Shown here one piece after another: positions 33,732 through 42,515 of a stretch of DNA of 64,000 nt (position 1 is the stretch's first letter; every line of letters starts with the position of its first letter). The position numbers and the translations under genes were made by a program. Source of the DNA: Clostridium sp. C2-6-12 (GTDB taxonomy: Bacteria; Bacillota; Clostridia; Clostridiales; Clostridiaceae); NCBI RefSeq assembly GCF_009928485.1, contig NZ_JAABNP010000002.1:124001-188000 (forward strand). The letters are read 5' to 3'. Below the pieces are notes generated by a model. It made no database searches. It had not been told where the DNA came from and was given only the letters and a program-made list of their open reading frames with translations.

Positions 33732-34143
33732 AGGTCACACACCACCTTTTTATTTTGTAATTAGAAATTTGGAATTGAGAATACAGGATGTTTTTAACAT
33801 TATTTCTCATTCTACATTCTCAATTCTAAATTTATTAATAAAATGAGCAACTAACATGTATTTTTTATTAATACATGTTCAATTGCTCATCATTGAAATT
33901 ATTTAATTATGCACCTATAAAAAGAGTGGTTATGCCACAATACGGAACTTAAATTGTGTAAGAAGTACTGGTTAATAATGAATGGTTAATGAAGAAAAGC
34001 CACTTGCTTTTCAGTAAAGTTCATAATTGCGACATAGCTGCTTTTTATATATGCGTTTATTTTTATACATACTTTTAATTTCTAATATTTTTAGTAAATA
34101 TCAATTTGGTTTATACTATTTTACACACTATTAATACTTATTT
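33732..34143. other. nifK-nifE intergenic region with repeats and hairpins
   Basis: No gene is seen. It contains an 11-bp inverted repeat GAATTGAGAAT/ATTCTCAATTC (about 33773-33832), a terminator hairpin (33846-33893), and two dispersed-repeat copies at 33919-33950 (plus) and 34017-34047 (minus). Confidence 0.65.
33846..33893 (-). terminator. Hairpin between nifK and nifE
   Basis: Arms ATGAGCAA...AACATGTATT and AATACATGTT...TTGCTCAT form a long stem; on the minus strand it is followed by TTTTATT. It would reduce transcription into nifE or protect the nifHDK part of the message. Confidence 0.65.
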
Positions 34144-35508
34144 TTACATTACTAATTCAAAGTCTTCTTCAGTCGAGTCTCTATCTTGTCTATCCATTAA
34201 TGCACCTAGCATTAATTCTAATAATCTCATTGCTCCTCTGTAACCTACAGTTGGCATATATGGATGTACATATCTATCTAATACTGGGAATCCAATTCTA
34301 ACTAATGGTATGTCTTCAGCTCTTGCTATGTACTTACCATGAGTTCCTCCCATAAGTAAATCTACAGGTTCATTTTTTATTAATTGATGTAATTCAAAAA
34401 GGTCAGCATCTTGTTTAGCTATACAGTCTTCCACACCATATTCTTCAAATAAAGCTTTCATTTCTTTTTCAAAAGCTGAAGATGGAGTTCCTGTAATTAC
34501 ATACTTAGGAATCATTCCAAGTTCTAATAAGAATTTAGACAAAGAAATCAACACATCTGGATCTCCATATAAGGCAACTTTCTTCTTATCATAATATGGA
34601 TGAGAATCTACCATTATATCAACTAATTGTCCTCTTTCCTCTTCAATTTCATATGGAACTTCTTGTTTGCTAAATCTGCTTAATTCCATTATTAAATCAT
34701 CAGTAGCTCCAATCCCAATTGGCATTTTTAATGTTGTATAAGGAACTTTGTACAATTTTTCAAGGTCTGATGCTCCTGCCTCTGAAGCAAAACTTCCTAG
34801 GGCTAAGGTCTTTTCGCAGTCGCCTAATTCAATTATATCTTTAATCTTTGTACCACCCTTTGGATATAAATCATATTTGCCAGTCATTGGTGCATCAAAT
34901 ACTCCAGAAGTATCTGGCAGCATTGTAAAATCAACACCCATAAGCTTTAACAATCTTTTAACTTCACGCATATCTCCAGGATTTACGAAACCAGGTATAA
35001 CACACATTTTACCATTCTTCACTCCAGTAGATTCAGCTAAATGGTTTATAAAACCTTTAACCATATTAGAAAATCCAGTTATATGAGATCCAACATAACT
35101 TGGAGTATTGGCATATATTACATGCTTACCTTCTGGAATATTTATATCTTCAATAAATGCATTTAAGTCATCACCTATTGTTTCAGATAAACATGTAGTG
35201 TGAACTGCAATTATTTCAGGATCATACATATCAAAAATATTTTTAACAGCAGTTTTAATATTACTGCCTCCACCGAATACACAAGCACCTTCACTAAAAG
35301 ATGAAGTAGTTGCTATAGCTGGCTCTTTAAAATGTCTTGATAAAACAGTTCTATGATATGAGCAACAGCCTTGTGAACCATGACTGTGTGGCATACAATT
35401 ATGAACGCCAAGTGCAGCATACATAGCACCAACAGGTTGGCAAGTCTTACTTGGATTAATAGTAATGGCACTTCTTTCTTTAATTTCCTTAGGAGTTAAA
35501 TCTAACAT
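34144..35508 (-). CDS. nifK: Nitrogenase MoFe protein beta chain
   Basis: NifK (454 aa) forms the alpha2-beta2 MoFe protein with NifD. The P-cluster cysteine region 'INPSKTCQPVGAMYAALG' (about residue 24), 'PHSHGSQGCCSYHRTVL' and 'VHTTCLSETIGDD' are present. The protein is short compared with proteobacterial NifK (about 520 aa), because it lacks the N-terminal extension, as in C. pasteurianum. Its start codon overlaps the nifD stop by one base. Confidence 0.97.
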   Translation of the reverse strand: MLDLTPKEIKERSAITINPSKTCQPVGAMYAALGVHNCMPHSHGSQGCCSYHRTVLSRHFKEPAIATTSSFSEGACVFGGGSNIKTAVKNIFDMYDPEIIAVHTTCLSETIGDDLNAFIEDINIPEGKHVIYANTPSYVGSHITGFSNMVKGFINHLAESTGVKNGKMCVIPGFVNPGDMREVKRLLKLMGVDFTMLPDTSGVFDAPMTGKYDLYPKGGTKIKDIIELGDCEKTLALGSFASEAGASDLEKLYKVPYTTLKMPIGIGATDDLIMELSRFSKQEVPYEIEEERGQLVDIMVDSHPYYDKKKVALYGDPDVLISLSKFLLELGMIPKYVITGTPSSAFEKEMKALFEEYGVEDCIAKQDADLFELHQLIKNEPVDLLMGGTHGKYIARAEDIPLVRIGFPVLDRYVHPYMPTVGYRGAMRLLELMLGALMDRQDRDSTEEDFELVM

Positions 35509-37094
35509 TATACCTCACCTCCAAATGTTCCTTCTAATATAGATTCTTTTTTCCATGGTGCTACAGTATAGCTCCATGCTGGCGTATATAATCCCATAGT
35601 TAAATCTTTTCCAAAGTTTACTGCACCTTTAAAGCCTGCATAAGGTCCGCTATAATCGTAAGAATGCAATTGTCTTGATAATACTCCGCCCTTTTGAATT
35701 GCAAATTTATCCTTGATACCTGAGAAGAACATATCTGGTTTCAATTGTTTGATGAATTCTTCAGTTTCAAAATGATTTAAATCATCAACTACAATTGTAC
35801 CTTTATCCATATCTCGCATCATACCTGGATAGTATTCTAAATTAGTGATTTCTTTCTTTAATGCTTCTAATTCTTCATCTGTCTTAACAGTCTTAAACTT
35901 TTCTTCGATCTTTTCAACTTCTAAAGTTTCAATATTCTTTAAATCTGCATCTTCTACTATATTAGGTATTACTTCTCTACCTTCATAATCATCTCTATGA
36001 GCAAATTCAAAACCTGCAAGTAGTGTTTCTACACCAAAATCCTTTAATAGCATTTGGTAATGGTGAGACCTTGAACCTCCAACATATAAAGCTGCAGTTT
36101 TCCCTGTTAATTTGCTTCTATAATACTCCATGTCATCTTTCAAATCTTCTAATTCTTCTGCTATTACTTCTTCCGTTCTAGCTGTAAGCGCAGGATCATC
36201 AAAGAATTTAGCTATATCTCTTAAAGTTCTCACAGTACAATCCACACCAATAAAATCTACCTTCAACCATGCTGTACCATATTGAATCTTCATCATTTCT
36301 GCGATATAATTAATGGAACGGTGACATTGGACTAGATTTAAATCTGCAGTATGGGCTTTTCTTATATCGTCAATGCTAGCATCACCTGTCATGACTGATA
36401 TAACTTCTATGCCTATTTTCTTTAGGATTCTTTCTATTTCCCAAGCATCACCACCTATGTTGTATTCACCAAGAATGTTTACCGAATGAGTTTTTGGTGT
36501 ATACTCCATGGTACCTATTACAGATTTTATTAATTTATTATTTGCAATATGGTGTCCTGCCGATTGTGATACTCCCTTATATCCTTCACAAGGGAATGAT
36601 AATACATCAATGCCATACAATTCTTTAGATTCTGCTGCAACTGCTGGTAAATCATCACCAATAAGTCCAACTGGACATGTTGCACATATAAATATTGCTT
36701 TTGGATTAAAGATTTCTACAATTTCTTTTATAGCTGCCTTTAATTTCTTTTCTCCTCCAAATACTATATCACTTTCACCTAAATTAGTTGAAAAACAATA
36801 TTGTATGAAGTTTCCGTCACCTTTTTGAGGTATTGCCTTATTTCTTCTAGTTCCCCATGAATAATATCCACATCCTATTGGTCCATGAGTTAAAACTACA
36901 ATATCTTTTAATGGTCCAAGAACAACTCCTTTACATCCTGCATAACAACAGCCTCTATGTGTCATAACTCCTGGAATAGTTCTTCTATTTGCATCTATTT
37001 CCTGCGTTTCCTGCTCAAGTTCAAGCATATGCTTTTTTCTATTTTTGTATACCTTAGCACTATATTTGTCTAAAACACTGTCTACTTTACTCAT
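35508..37094 (-). CDS. nifD: Nitrogenase MoFe protein alpha chain
   Basis: NifD (528 aa) holds the FeMo-cofactor. P-cluster ligands lie in 'RGCCYAGCKGV' and 'HGPIGCGYYSWGTRRNKA', and the cofactor region in 'VQCHRSINYI'. A charged insertion near residues 385-430 ('EKFKTVKTDEELEALKKEI') is absent from most NifD proteins and typical of the clostridial type. I chose the ATG at 37094 because GGAGGTG lies 6 nt upstream; a GTG six codons earlier is inside that site. It begins 18 bp after nifI2 and is coupled to nifK. Confidence 0.97.
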   Translation of the reverse strand: MSKVDSVLDKYSAKVYKNRKKHMLELEQETQEIDANRRTIPGVMTHRGCCYAGCKGVVLGPLKDIVVLTHGPIGCGYYSWGTRRNKAIPQKGDGNFIQYCFSTNLGESDIVFGGEKKLKAAIKEIVEIFNPKAIFICATCPVGLIGDDLPAVAAESKELYGIDVLSFPCEGYKGVSQSAGHHIANNKLIKSVIGTMEYTPKTHSVNILGEYNIGGDAWEIERILKKIGIEVISVMTGDASIDDIRKAHTADLNLVQCHRSINYIAEMMKIQYGTAWLKVDFIGVDCTVRTLRDIAKFFDDPALTARTEEVIAEELEDLKDDMEYYRSKLTGKTAALYVGGSRSHHYQMLLKDFGVETLLAGFEFAHRDDYEGREVIPNIVEDADLKNIETLEVEKIEEKFKTVKTDEELEALKKEITNLEYYPGMMRDMDKGTIVVDDLNHFETEEFIKQLKPDMFFSGIKDKFAIQKGGVLSRQLHSYDYSGPYAGFKGAVNFGKDLTMGLYTPAWSYTVAPWKKESILEGTFGGEV

Positions 37095-37112
37095 TTCCTT
37101 CACCTCCACACT

Positions 37113-37496
37113 TTAAATTACTACTTCTCCTGATTGTCCATCTCTAACTCTGTATACTTCATTAATTGGAAGTACAAAGATCTTACCATCTCCAGGCGTA
37201 CTAGTTGAATTAACGCTTATAACTGTATCTACAACATTTTTAACTTCCTCATCTTTTACCACTAAAGTAATTAATCTCTTAGGAATTAATCTGCCTCTTT
37301 CAGATAAGTTTTCACCATATGCTGCTGGTACATCTTCTCCAGCTTCCATATAAGCTTCCATTAAGGCCTTATCTATAGATTTTTTACCTCTTCCAAGTAC
37401 TTTTCTGCAAGTAATTGATGGGAAACCAGCTTCTGCAAGTGCTTCTTTAGTTTTATTTACCTTATTCAAACGAATAATACACATAATTTCTTTCAT
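37113..37496 (-). CDS. nifI2: PII-like nitrogenase regulator NifI2
   Basis: A 127-aa GlnB-family protein ('IMCIIRLNKVNKTKEALAEA', 'KRLITLVVKDEEVKNVVDT', 'PGDGKIFVLPINEVYRVRDG'). NifI1 and NifI2 form a complex that inhibits nitrogenase when fixed nitrogen is present and releases it with 2-oxoglutarate, as shown in methanogens. The longer T-loop region distinguishes it from NifI1. It lies between nifI1 and nifD with an AGGAGG start site. Confidence 0.95.
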   Translation of the reverse strand: MKEIMCIIRLNKVNKTKEALAEAGFPSITCRKVLGRGKKSIDKALMEAYMEAGEDVPAAYGENLSERGRLIPKRLITLVVKDEEVKNVVDTVISVNSTSTPGDGKIFVLPINEVYRVRDGQSGEVVI

Positions 37497-37521
37497 AAAG
37501 CTTTTCCTCCTAAATCAAATT

Positions 37522-37848
37522 TTATAATCCTGCTTTACCACTACTTACAGTGTATACTTCCTCAATTGGTGCAACAAATATTTTACCATCACCAAATGCA
37601 CCCTTTTCTCCTGTTCTAGAATTTTTAATTATGATCTTTATAACATCATCTTTATCTTCATCTTTTACTGCTATTAGCAGCATTTCCTTTGGAAGTTCAT
37701 CGTAGTACACTTCACCAACTTTAATTCCCTTTTGCTTACCTCTACCATAAACAGCCATTTTTGTAACTTCTGGAAATCCACCATCTAATAATTCTGAAAG
37801 TACAGTACTAACCTTTTCTGGTCTTATTATTGCACGAATCATATACAT
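37522..37848 (-). CDS. nifI1: PII-like nitrogenase regulator NifI1
   Basis: A 108-aa GlnB-family protein ('IRAIIRPEKVSTVLSELLDG', 'FGDGKIFVAPIEEVYTVSSG'). With NifI2 it is expected to switch nitrogenase off after ammonium addition. It follows nifH by 170 bp and precedes nifI2, the arrangement known from clostridia and methanogens. AGGAGA precedes the first ATG by 9 nt, which I kept as start. Confidence 0.95.
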   Translation of the reverse strand: MYMIRAIIRPEKVSTVLSELLDGGFPEVTKMAVYGRGKQKGIKVGEVYYDELPKEMLLIAVKDEDKDDVIKIIIKNSRTGEKGAFGDGKIFVAPIEEVYTVSSGKAGL

Positions 37849-38018
37849 ATCTCTCTATCTCCTTTTATTCTATATTTTGCGGTTTTAAACATTTAACTTA
37901 ATAAGAATTTTTCTAATTTAATTTTTTAATAACTGAACCTAAATTATCCACTATTCATAAATATCAATATTAATTTACTGTTTAATTTTTTTATTCTTTC
38001 ATGTTATAGATAATTTTA

Positions 38019-38852
<834 letters not shown>

Positions 38853-39000
38853 TTATAATTTGAAAATATTTTATATAAACTCCGTTGGGATTTTATATCT
38901 TTAATGTAATAATATAACTGTAAAAAGTTATAAAAAAAATCTATTTTATATAACTTTTAATAGTTATTATAAAATAGACTCCTTCGTCATTAATTAAATA

Positions 39001-39054
39001 AAAAAATCTAAGCCTTAACCTCTTCTTTGAGTTAATACTTAGACTCCATTGCCT
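39001..39054 (-). promoter_or_regulatory. Two-hairpin attenuator in the nifH leader (ANTAR-like)
   Basis: On the minus strand hairpin 1 is AGGC-[AATGGA]-GTCT (39054-39041) and hairpin 2 is TTAACTC-[AAAGAA]-GAGGTTAA (39035-39015). Both hexaloops have A at position 1 and G at position 4, the ANTAR-RNA rule. A terminator pairs TCTAAG (39043-39038) with CTTAGA (39012-39007), encloses hairpin 2 and ends in a T-run; it uses the 3' arm of hairpin 1, so hairpin 1 and terminator exclude each other. Confidence 0.68.
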
Positions 39055-39082
39055 TTATGATAGGACATTAAGTTTTTTATTT

Positions 39083-39110
39083 ATTATATCATAAAAATTT
39101 GATTTCGCAA
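39083..39110 (-). promoter_or_regulatory. nifH promoter P1
   Basis: TTGCGA (39110-39105), 16-nt spacer with TG before the -10, and TATAAT (39088-39083). It would start a leader that contains the whole attenuator. Confidence 0.65.
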
Positions 39111-39158
39111 CCTTTTTTTATAATATTTAGCAACTGTTTTTATTTTGCTATTGAAACT

Positions 39159-39186
39159 ATAATATCACAGAAATTTAACTTTGCAA
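39159..39186 (-). promoter_or_regulatory. nifH promoter P2
   Basis: TTGCAA (39186-39181), 16-nt spacer ending TGTGA, and TATTAT (39164-39159). Its sequence parallels P1 over about 29 bp, so the two look like a duplicated promoter. Confidence 0.55.
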
Positions 39187-39349
39187 ACTCTTTTTGCATT
39201 TATACACTTTCTTAAATGATAACGACATACATTTAATATATTAATAATTATTATATCTATATATTAACAATATATTATCAACTTTACTTTTTACTTGTTA
39301 TATTAACATTGCATTTTTCAAACACAGTAATTATATCATTATATTTTTT

Positions 39350-40273
39350 CTATAAATCACCAGAAAGAGTAAACTGTTTTTCTCCAAAATTCTTTATTTC
39401 AAAATGATTTTCATTTATATTATATTCATATTGTCCATCTATGATTATAGTATTTTCCTTAAATTCAAGTTTTAATGTTATAGTATCCATAACTTCGCTG
39501 TTAGAATATAATCTTATTTTTTTAGGTGAATGAAAAATATTATCTCCATTTGGAGTTTTTATAGTTATTGTATTTCTTGAGGTAATAAGAGCTTTGATAC
39601 TTCCATCCTCATAAAAATTTAAAGAATTTGTATCTCCATGAATTCCAAGTGCATTTATATCATAAGCTTCAATATCTCCAATTGGTGTGTTTATAGTCAT
39701 TGGTCTAAATGGCTCACAAGATTTTATTTTTCCACTTTCATATAAAGAAAAACCTATTCTACATACAATATTATAATCTCCTATACTTAATTTTATTCTG
39801 TCCTTAGGCCATAAAGTAAGACTTTTTAATTCTCCTGATTTATAAAAATTAAGAGAATTAACCTTAGCTTTAAATTTTGCAAAATCAAAATTAAATTCGT
39901 ATACTTTAGCTAGTTTGTACTCATCTTCTTCTGACCAATATCCTGATAACTTACCATCTAATAAAAATAATCGTTTTATTTGACCTTCTTCATAAAAAGT
40001 TATTTTTTCTACTTCAAATGCACCTATTTTAGTTTCAATGTAAGTTGCTTCATTCAATCCAATACTTTTTATATTTCCACTTTTATATACTTTTACTGAT
40101 GGAAATTCTTTTCGCCTGTCGTCAAAAAAGCCATATAAAGGTGTAAGTTTATATCCTAAAATATCAAGAGTGCTTTCCTCATCAATTTTATAGCTTTCCG
40201 GTTCTCCAGTACTATAATAACTTGCTATAATAACATCATTTAATAATCCATATTTAGTTTTTATAGTTTTCAT
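39350..40273 (-). CDS. MORN-like repeat protein beside the nif operon
   Basis: The 307-aa protein is built from about six beta-hairpin repeats of the form V-x-F/V-Y-x-x-G-x-I-K-S-x-x-L, for example 'VKVYKSGNIKSIGL', 'ITFYEEGQIKRLFL', 'LNFYKSGELKSLTL' and 'LNFYEDGSIKALIT', spaced 40-50 residues apart. This resembles MORN/YwqK-type repeats. It is cytosolic, with no signal peptide. The ATG at 40273 follows GGAAGGATGG. It lies 53 bp after an anfO-like gene on the same strand and upstream of nifH, so a role in nitrogen or molybdenum metabolism is possible, but its function is unknown. Confidence 0.75.
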   Translation of the reverse strand: MKTIKTKYGLLNDVIIASYYSTGEPESYKIDEESTLDILGYKLTPLYGFFDDRRKEFPSVKVYKSGNIKSIGLNEATYIETKIGAFEVEKITFYEEGQIKRLFLLDGKLSGYWSEEDEYKLAKVYEFNFDFAKFKAKVNSLNFYKSGELKSLTLWPKDRIKLSIGDYNIVCRIGFSLYESGKIKSCEPFRPMTINTPIGDIEAYDINALGIHGDTNSLNFYEDGSIKALITSRNTITIKTPNGDNIFHSPKKIRLYSNSEVMDTITLKLEFKENTIIIDGQYEYNINENHFEIKNFGEKQFTLSGDL

Positions 40274-40325
40274 ATTTATCCATCCTTCCATATTTAATCT
40301 TTTTTATTAATTTATAATACTAATT

Positions 40326-40946
40326 TTAATTTGCCATTAAATTTTTACATACAATTCTCACATTAAAATCATTTGCCTTAACTTCTTTTATCTCCATTTC
40401 AATATTTCCTTTATCTCTTTCTTTAATTAACCAAGGTGGTACATGGCAGCAATGAATGTCTATTTTTTTTACATCCTCTTGCTTCAAATATGGAATTATA
40501 GCTTTTTTAGATGACATCTCTGGATTTGTTAATTCCAACTCTTGTAAATCTATAAAATAATGTCCTTCATCTATTTTCTTTCCAACCTCTTCTTCTTGCT
40601 TGTCCATCTTCTCTTGTTCTATTTCTTCTTTAATAATTTCATCTAGATATTGTAAAGGGCTTCCTTCTAATTCCCAAATACTAAAATCAGCCATATAAAA
40701 TACACTATAAGGAATACCAAATGTCTTCTTAGCAACAATAATCTTACACTCTTCCATTTGATCCACTATACTTTTGTACTCTTGCCTTATTTCGCTAATT
40801 CCTTTATTACCACTTGATCTGTTAATTAAAATTACTTTTTTAGTTTTCCATTCATATTTGTCTTTCTCAAATATCTTTACATACTTTGCTTCCTCAAAAG
40901 AACTTATAACATCTTTTTCTTCTAAAAATACTCCTATTTCATACAT
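40326..40946 (-). CDS. anfO: AnfO-family nitrogenase accessory protein, copy 1
   Basis: The 206-aa protein resembles the AnfO family, small proteins first found in Fe-only nitrogenase operons of unknown biochemical role. Shared features with the second copy at 46865 include the start 'IGVFLEEKDVISSFEEAKYV', 'KIIVAKKTFGIPYSVF', 'FSIWELEGSPLQYLDEII' and the end segment 'IDIHCCHVPPWLIKER', with the conserved Cys-His-x-P-W/F. No Fe-only nitrogenase genes are in the window. The start has AAAGGAG. It lies between the regulator and the MORN-like gene on the same strand. Confidence 0.75.
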   Translation of the reverse strand: MYEIGVFLEEKDVISSFEEAKYVKIFEKDKYEWKTKKVILINRSSGNKGISEIRQEYKSIVDQMEECKIIVAKKTFGIPYSVFYMADFSIWELEGSPLQYLDEIIKEEIEQEKMDKQEEEVGKKIDEGHYFIDLQELELTNPEMSSKKAIIPYLKQEDVKKIDIHCCHVPPWLIKERDKGNIEMEIKEVKANDFNVRIVCKNLMAN

Positions 40947-40981
40947 AATATCACTCCTTTAAATTATTTTTATATAACAAA

Positions 40982-41009
40982 AAAGACACAGTAAATTTAC
41001 TGCATCTTT
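40982..41009 (-). terminator. Terminator after the regulator gene
   Basis: AAAGATGCAGTAAA/TTTACTGTGTCTTT forms a 14-bp stem with two mismatches and a T-run on the minus strand. A short TGC-[AAAGAT]-GCA hairpin with an A1/G4 hexaloop precedes it, so it may also work as a leader of the anfO-like gene downstream. Confidence 0.65.
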
Positions 41010-41051
41010 GCACTTATATAATATCTTATTAAATTTATACTATATTATTAT

Positions 41052-41999
41052 TTAAGTTTTAGCAAGTATTTTACCAGTATCTTTTAAATCATATCCACCT
41101 ATACTTTCAATTTCAGTTTTAAATTCTTCACTTTGTATAGTATTTAATATTAATTTATATATTGGATATTTTAAATCAGATTCTCTAATAACCAAATCAT
41201 ATCTTTCTTCTTGAATTGGTATAAAATCAATTCCTTCCATTTGTTTTGCTGTCTTTTCATTTCCTATTCCAACATCTCCCTCTCCCCTGGCAATAGATCT
41301 TGCTACTGCTGAGTGGGATTGTCTTTCTATATTGTATCCATTTATTTGTTCCCTGTTTATGCTATTTAATCTTAATTTTTCATCTAGCAAAATTCTTATT
41401 CCAGAGCCCTTTTCTCTATTTATCATAGAAATACTAGGATTCAATAAATCACTCCAAGTTTTTATTTTAAAAGGATTTCCCTTTACTACATAAAAACCTA
41501 CATTTCTATAGGCTAAGTTTACAAGCAAACAAGATATTCCAGGAAGCATTTTTCTTACAAAAGCAGTATTATATTCATTAGTATCTCCATCCCATAAATG
41601 AACTGAAGAAACAGAAATTTTATCATGATATAAATCATAAAGACTTGCATAACTTCCTACGTTAGATCTAAGAACTCTTATATCACTAACTTTTTCTCTA
41701 ATATTTTCTGCAAGTACATCTAAAATCACATCTTGTCCTGATATTATAATATCACTTGTATTTTCTACTTGTTTTATATTACTTATATTTTCCTCAGTTA
41801 ACGGTTTAAGCTGCTTATTATTTTTAATAATCTTTTGACTGTTTATATAATTTTCAACATCTTCTTTATCTATTCTGAGCTTTTTACCTACCTTATAGCC
41901 AGGTAATTCTCCGCGTTTTACTAATTCATATACTGTATTTTTAGTTATCTTCAATAAATCAGCAACTTCAAGTGCCGTTAGAGAGCCTTCATTCTCCAT
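41052..41999 (-). CDS. HTH + periplasmic-binding-like regulator, probable molybdate/tungstate sensor
   Basis: The 315-aa protein has an excisionase-type helix-turn-helix (residues 1-55, 'ALEVADLLKITKNTVYELVK', 'GYKVGKKLRIDKEDVENYI') and a C-terminal periplasmic-binding-like domain ('VHLWDGDTNEYN', 'NREKGSGIRILLDEKLR', 'GEGDVGIGNEKTA'). It therefore looks like a cytosolic sensor that uses a ModA/TupA-like fold. It diverges from modABC, and direct-repeat operators lie in both its own and the modA upstream region. AAGGAGGG decides the ATG at 41999. Molybdate or tungstate is the likely ligand from context only. Confidence 0.83.
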   Translation of the reverse strand: MENEGSLTALEVADLLKITKNTVYELVKRGELPGYKVGKKLRIDKEDVENYINSQKIIKNNKQLKPLTEENISNIKQVENTSDIIISGQDVILDVLAENIREKVSDIRVLRSNVGSYASLYDLYHDKISVSSVHLWDGDTNEYNTAFVRKMLPGISCLLVNLAYRNVGFYVVKGNPFKIKTWSDLLNPSISMINREKGSGIRILLDEKLRLNSINREQINGYNIERQSHSAVARSIARGEGDVGIGNEKTAKQMEGIDFIPIQEERYDLVIRESDLKYPIYKLILNTIQSEEFKTEIESIGGYDLKDTGKILAKT

Positions 42000-42241
42000 A
42001 AGAAATCCCTCCTTCTCTGTATATTTTATTCTAACATTAAGAAGCAATAATTTCTAGCAATTAAATAACTACCTTATAAAAATCATTATCTTTTTAAGTA
42101 CAATATCATAGCTCAAAATAAAGTATATTAGGCACGTTATAATCTAAAATATACATTGTCAATTGTACATTTGTTAATTATGATAACTCTTAATTTTATA
42201 AGCTTTTCAAAGTTCAATAAATTTATATTTTCATAGGCACG

Positions 42242-42294
42242 AAAAAAGACCTCAAGAGTTTTATACCTTTGTGTATTCTCCTCTTTGAGATCTT
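42242..42294 (-). promoter_or_regulatory. Two-hairpin attenuator in the regulator leader (ANTAR-like)
   Basis: Minus strand: hairpin 1 TCTC-[AAAGAG]-GAGA (42290-42277), hairpin 2 ATAC-[ACAAAG]-GTAT (42276-42263), then a terminator pairing AGATCTCAAAGAG with CTCTTGAGGTCT followed by six T. The terminator 5' arm is hairpin 1 itself, so they exclude each other. Loop 1 meets the A1/G4 rule; loop 2 has A at position 4. Confidence 0.55.
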
Positions 42295-42311
42295 ATATTA
42301 ATTCCAAACAA

Positions 42312-42373
42312 AACATAACCAAACGCAACATAACTATATATAAATATAACAACGTTTCAATATACTTTGTCAA
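42312..42373 (-). promoter_or_regulatory. Regulator promoter with direct-repeat operator
   Basis: TTGACA (42373-42368), 18-nt spacer, TTATAT (42349-42344). Just downstream lie two copies of AACATAAC on the plus strand (42312-42319 and 42327-42334, 15 bp apart), placed to block the promoter, which predicts autoregulation. Confidence 0.6.
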
Positions 42374-42455
42374 TATATAAAAAATATTTATTTTTTTCTA
42401 TTGGTGTATTGTTTTTTTATATGAATAATGCTACTATGATTAAAAATAATTATAA

Positions 42456-42483
42456 AACATGACAAAACACAACCAAACATAAC
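42456..42483. promoter_or_regulatory. Direct-repeat operator before modA
   Basis: AACATGAC (42456-42463) and AACATAAC (42476-42483), with CAACCA between them, repeat the operator motif found at the regulator promoter. They lie between the probable modA promoter and its start codon. Confidence 0.6.
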
Positions 42484-42515
42484 TATTAATTTAATATTGA
42501 ATGTGGGGTTTTATT

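Larger units (their letters stand above)
42000..42515. other. Divergent regulatory region of the regulator and modA
   Basis: The region holds the regulator's leader (42242-42294), its promoter and operator (42312-42373), a second operator before modA (42456-42483), and otherwise A/T-rich sequence. No gene is seen. Confidence 0.7.

Noticed and set aside
35900..36000. The charged insertion in NifD as a novel domain
   Set aside because: It matches the insertion already known for clostridial NifD proteins.
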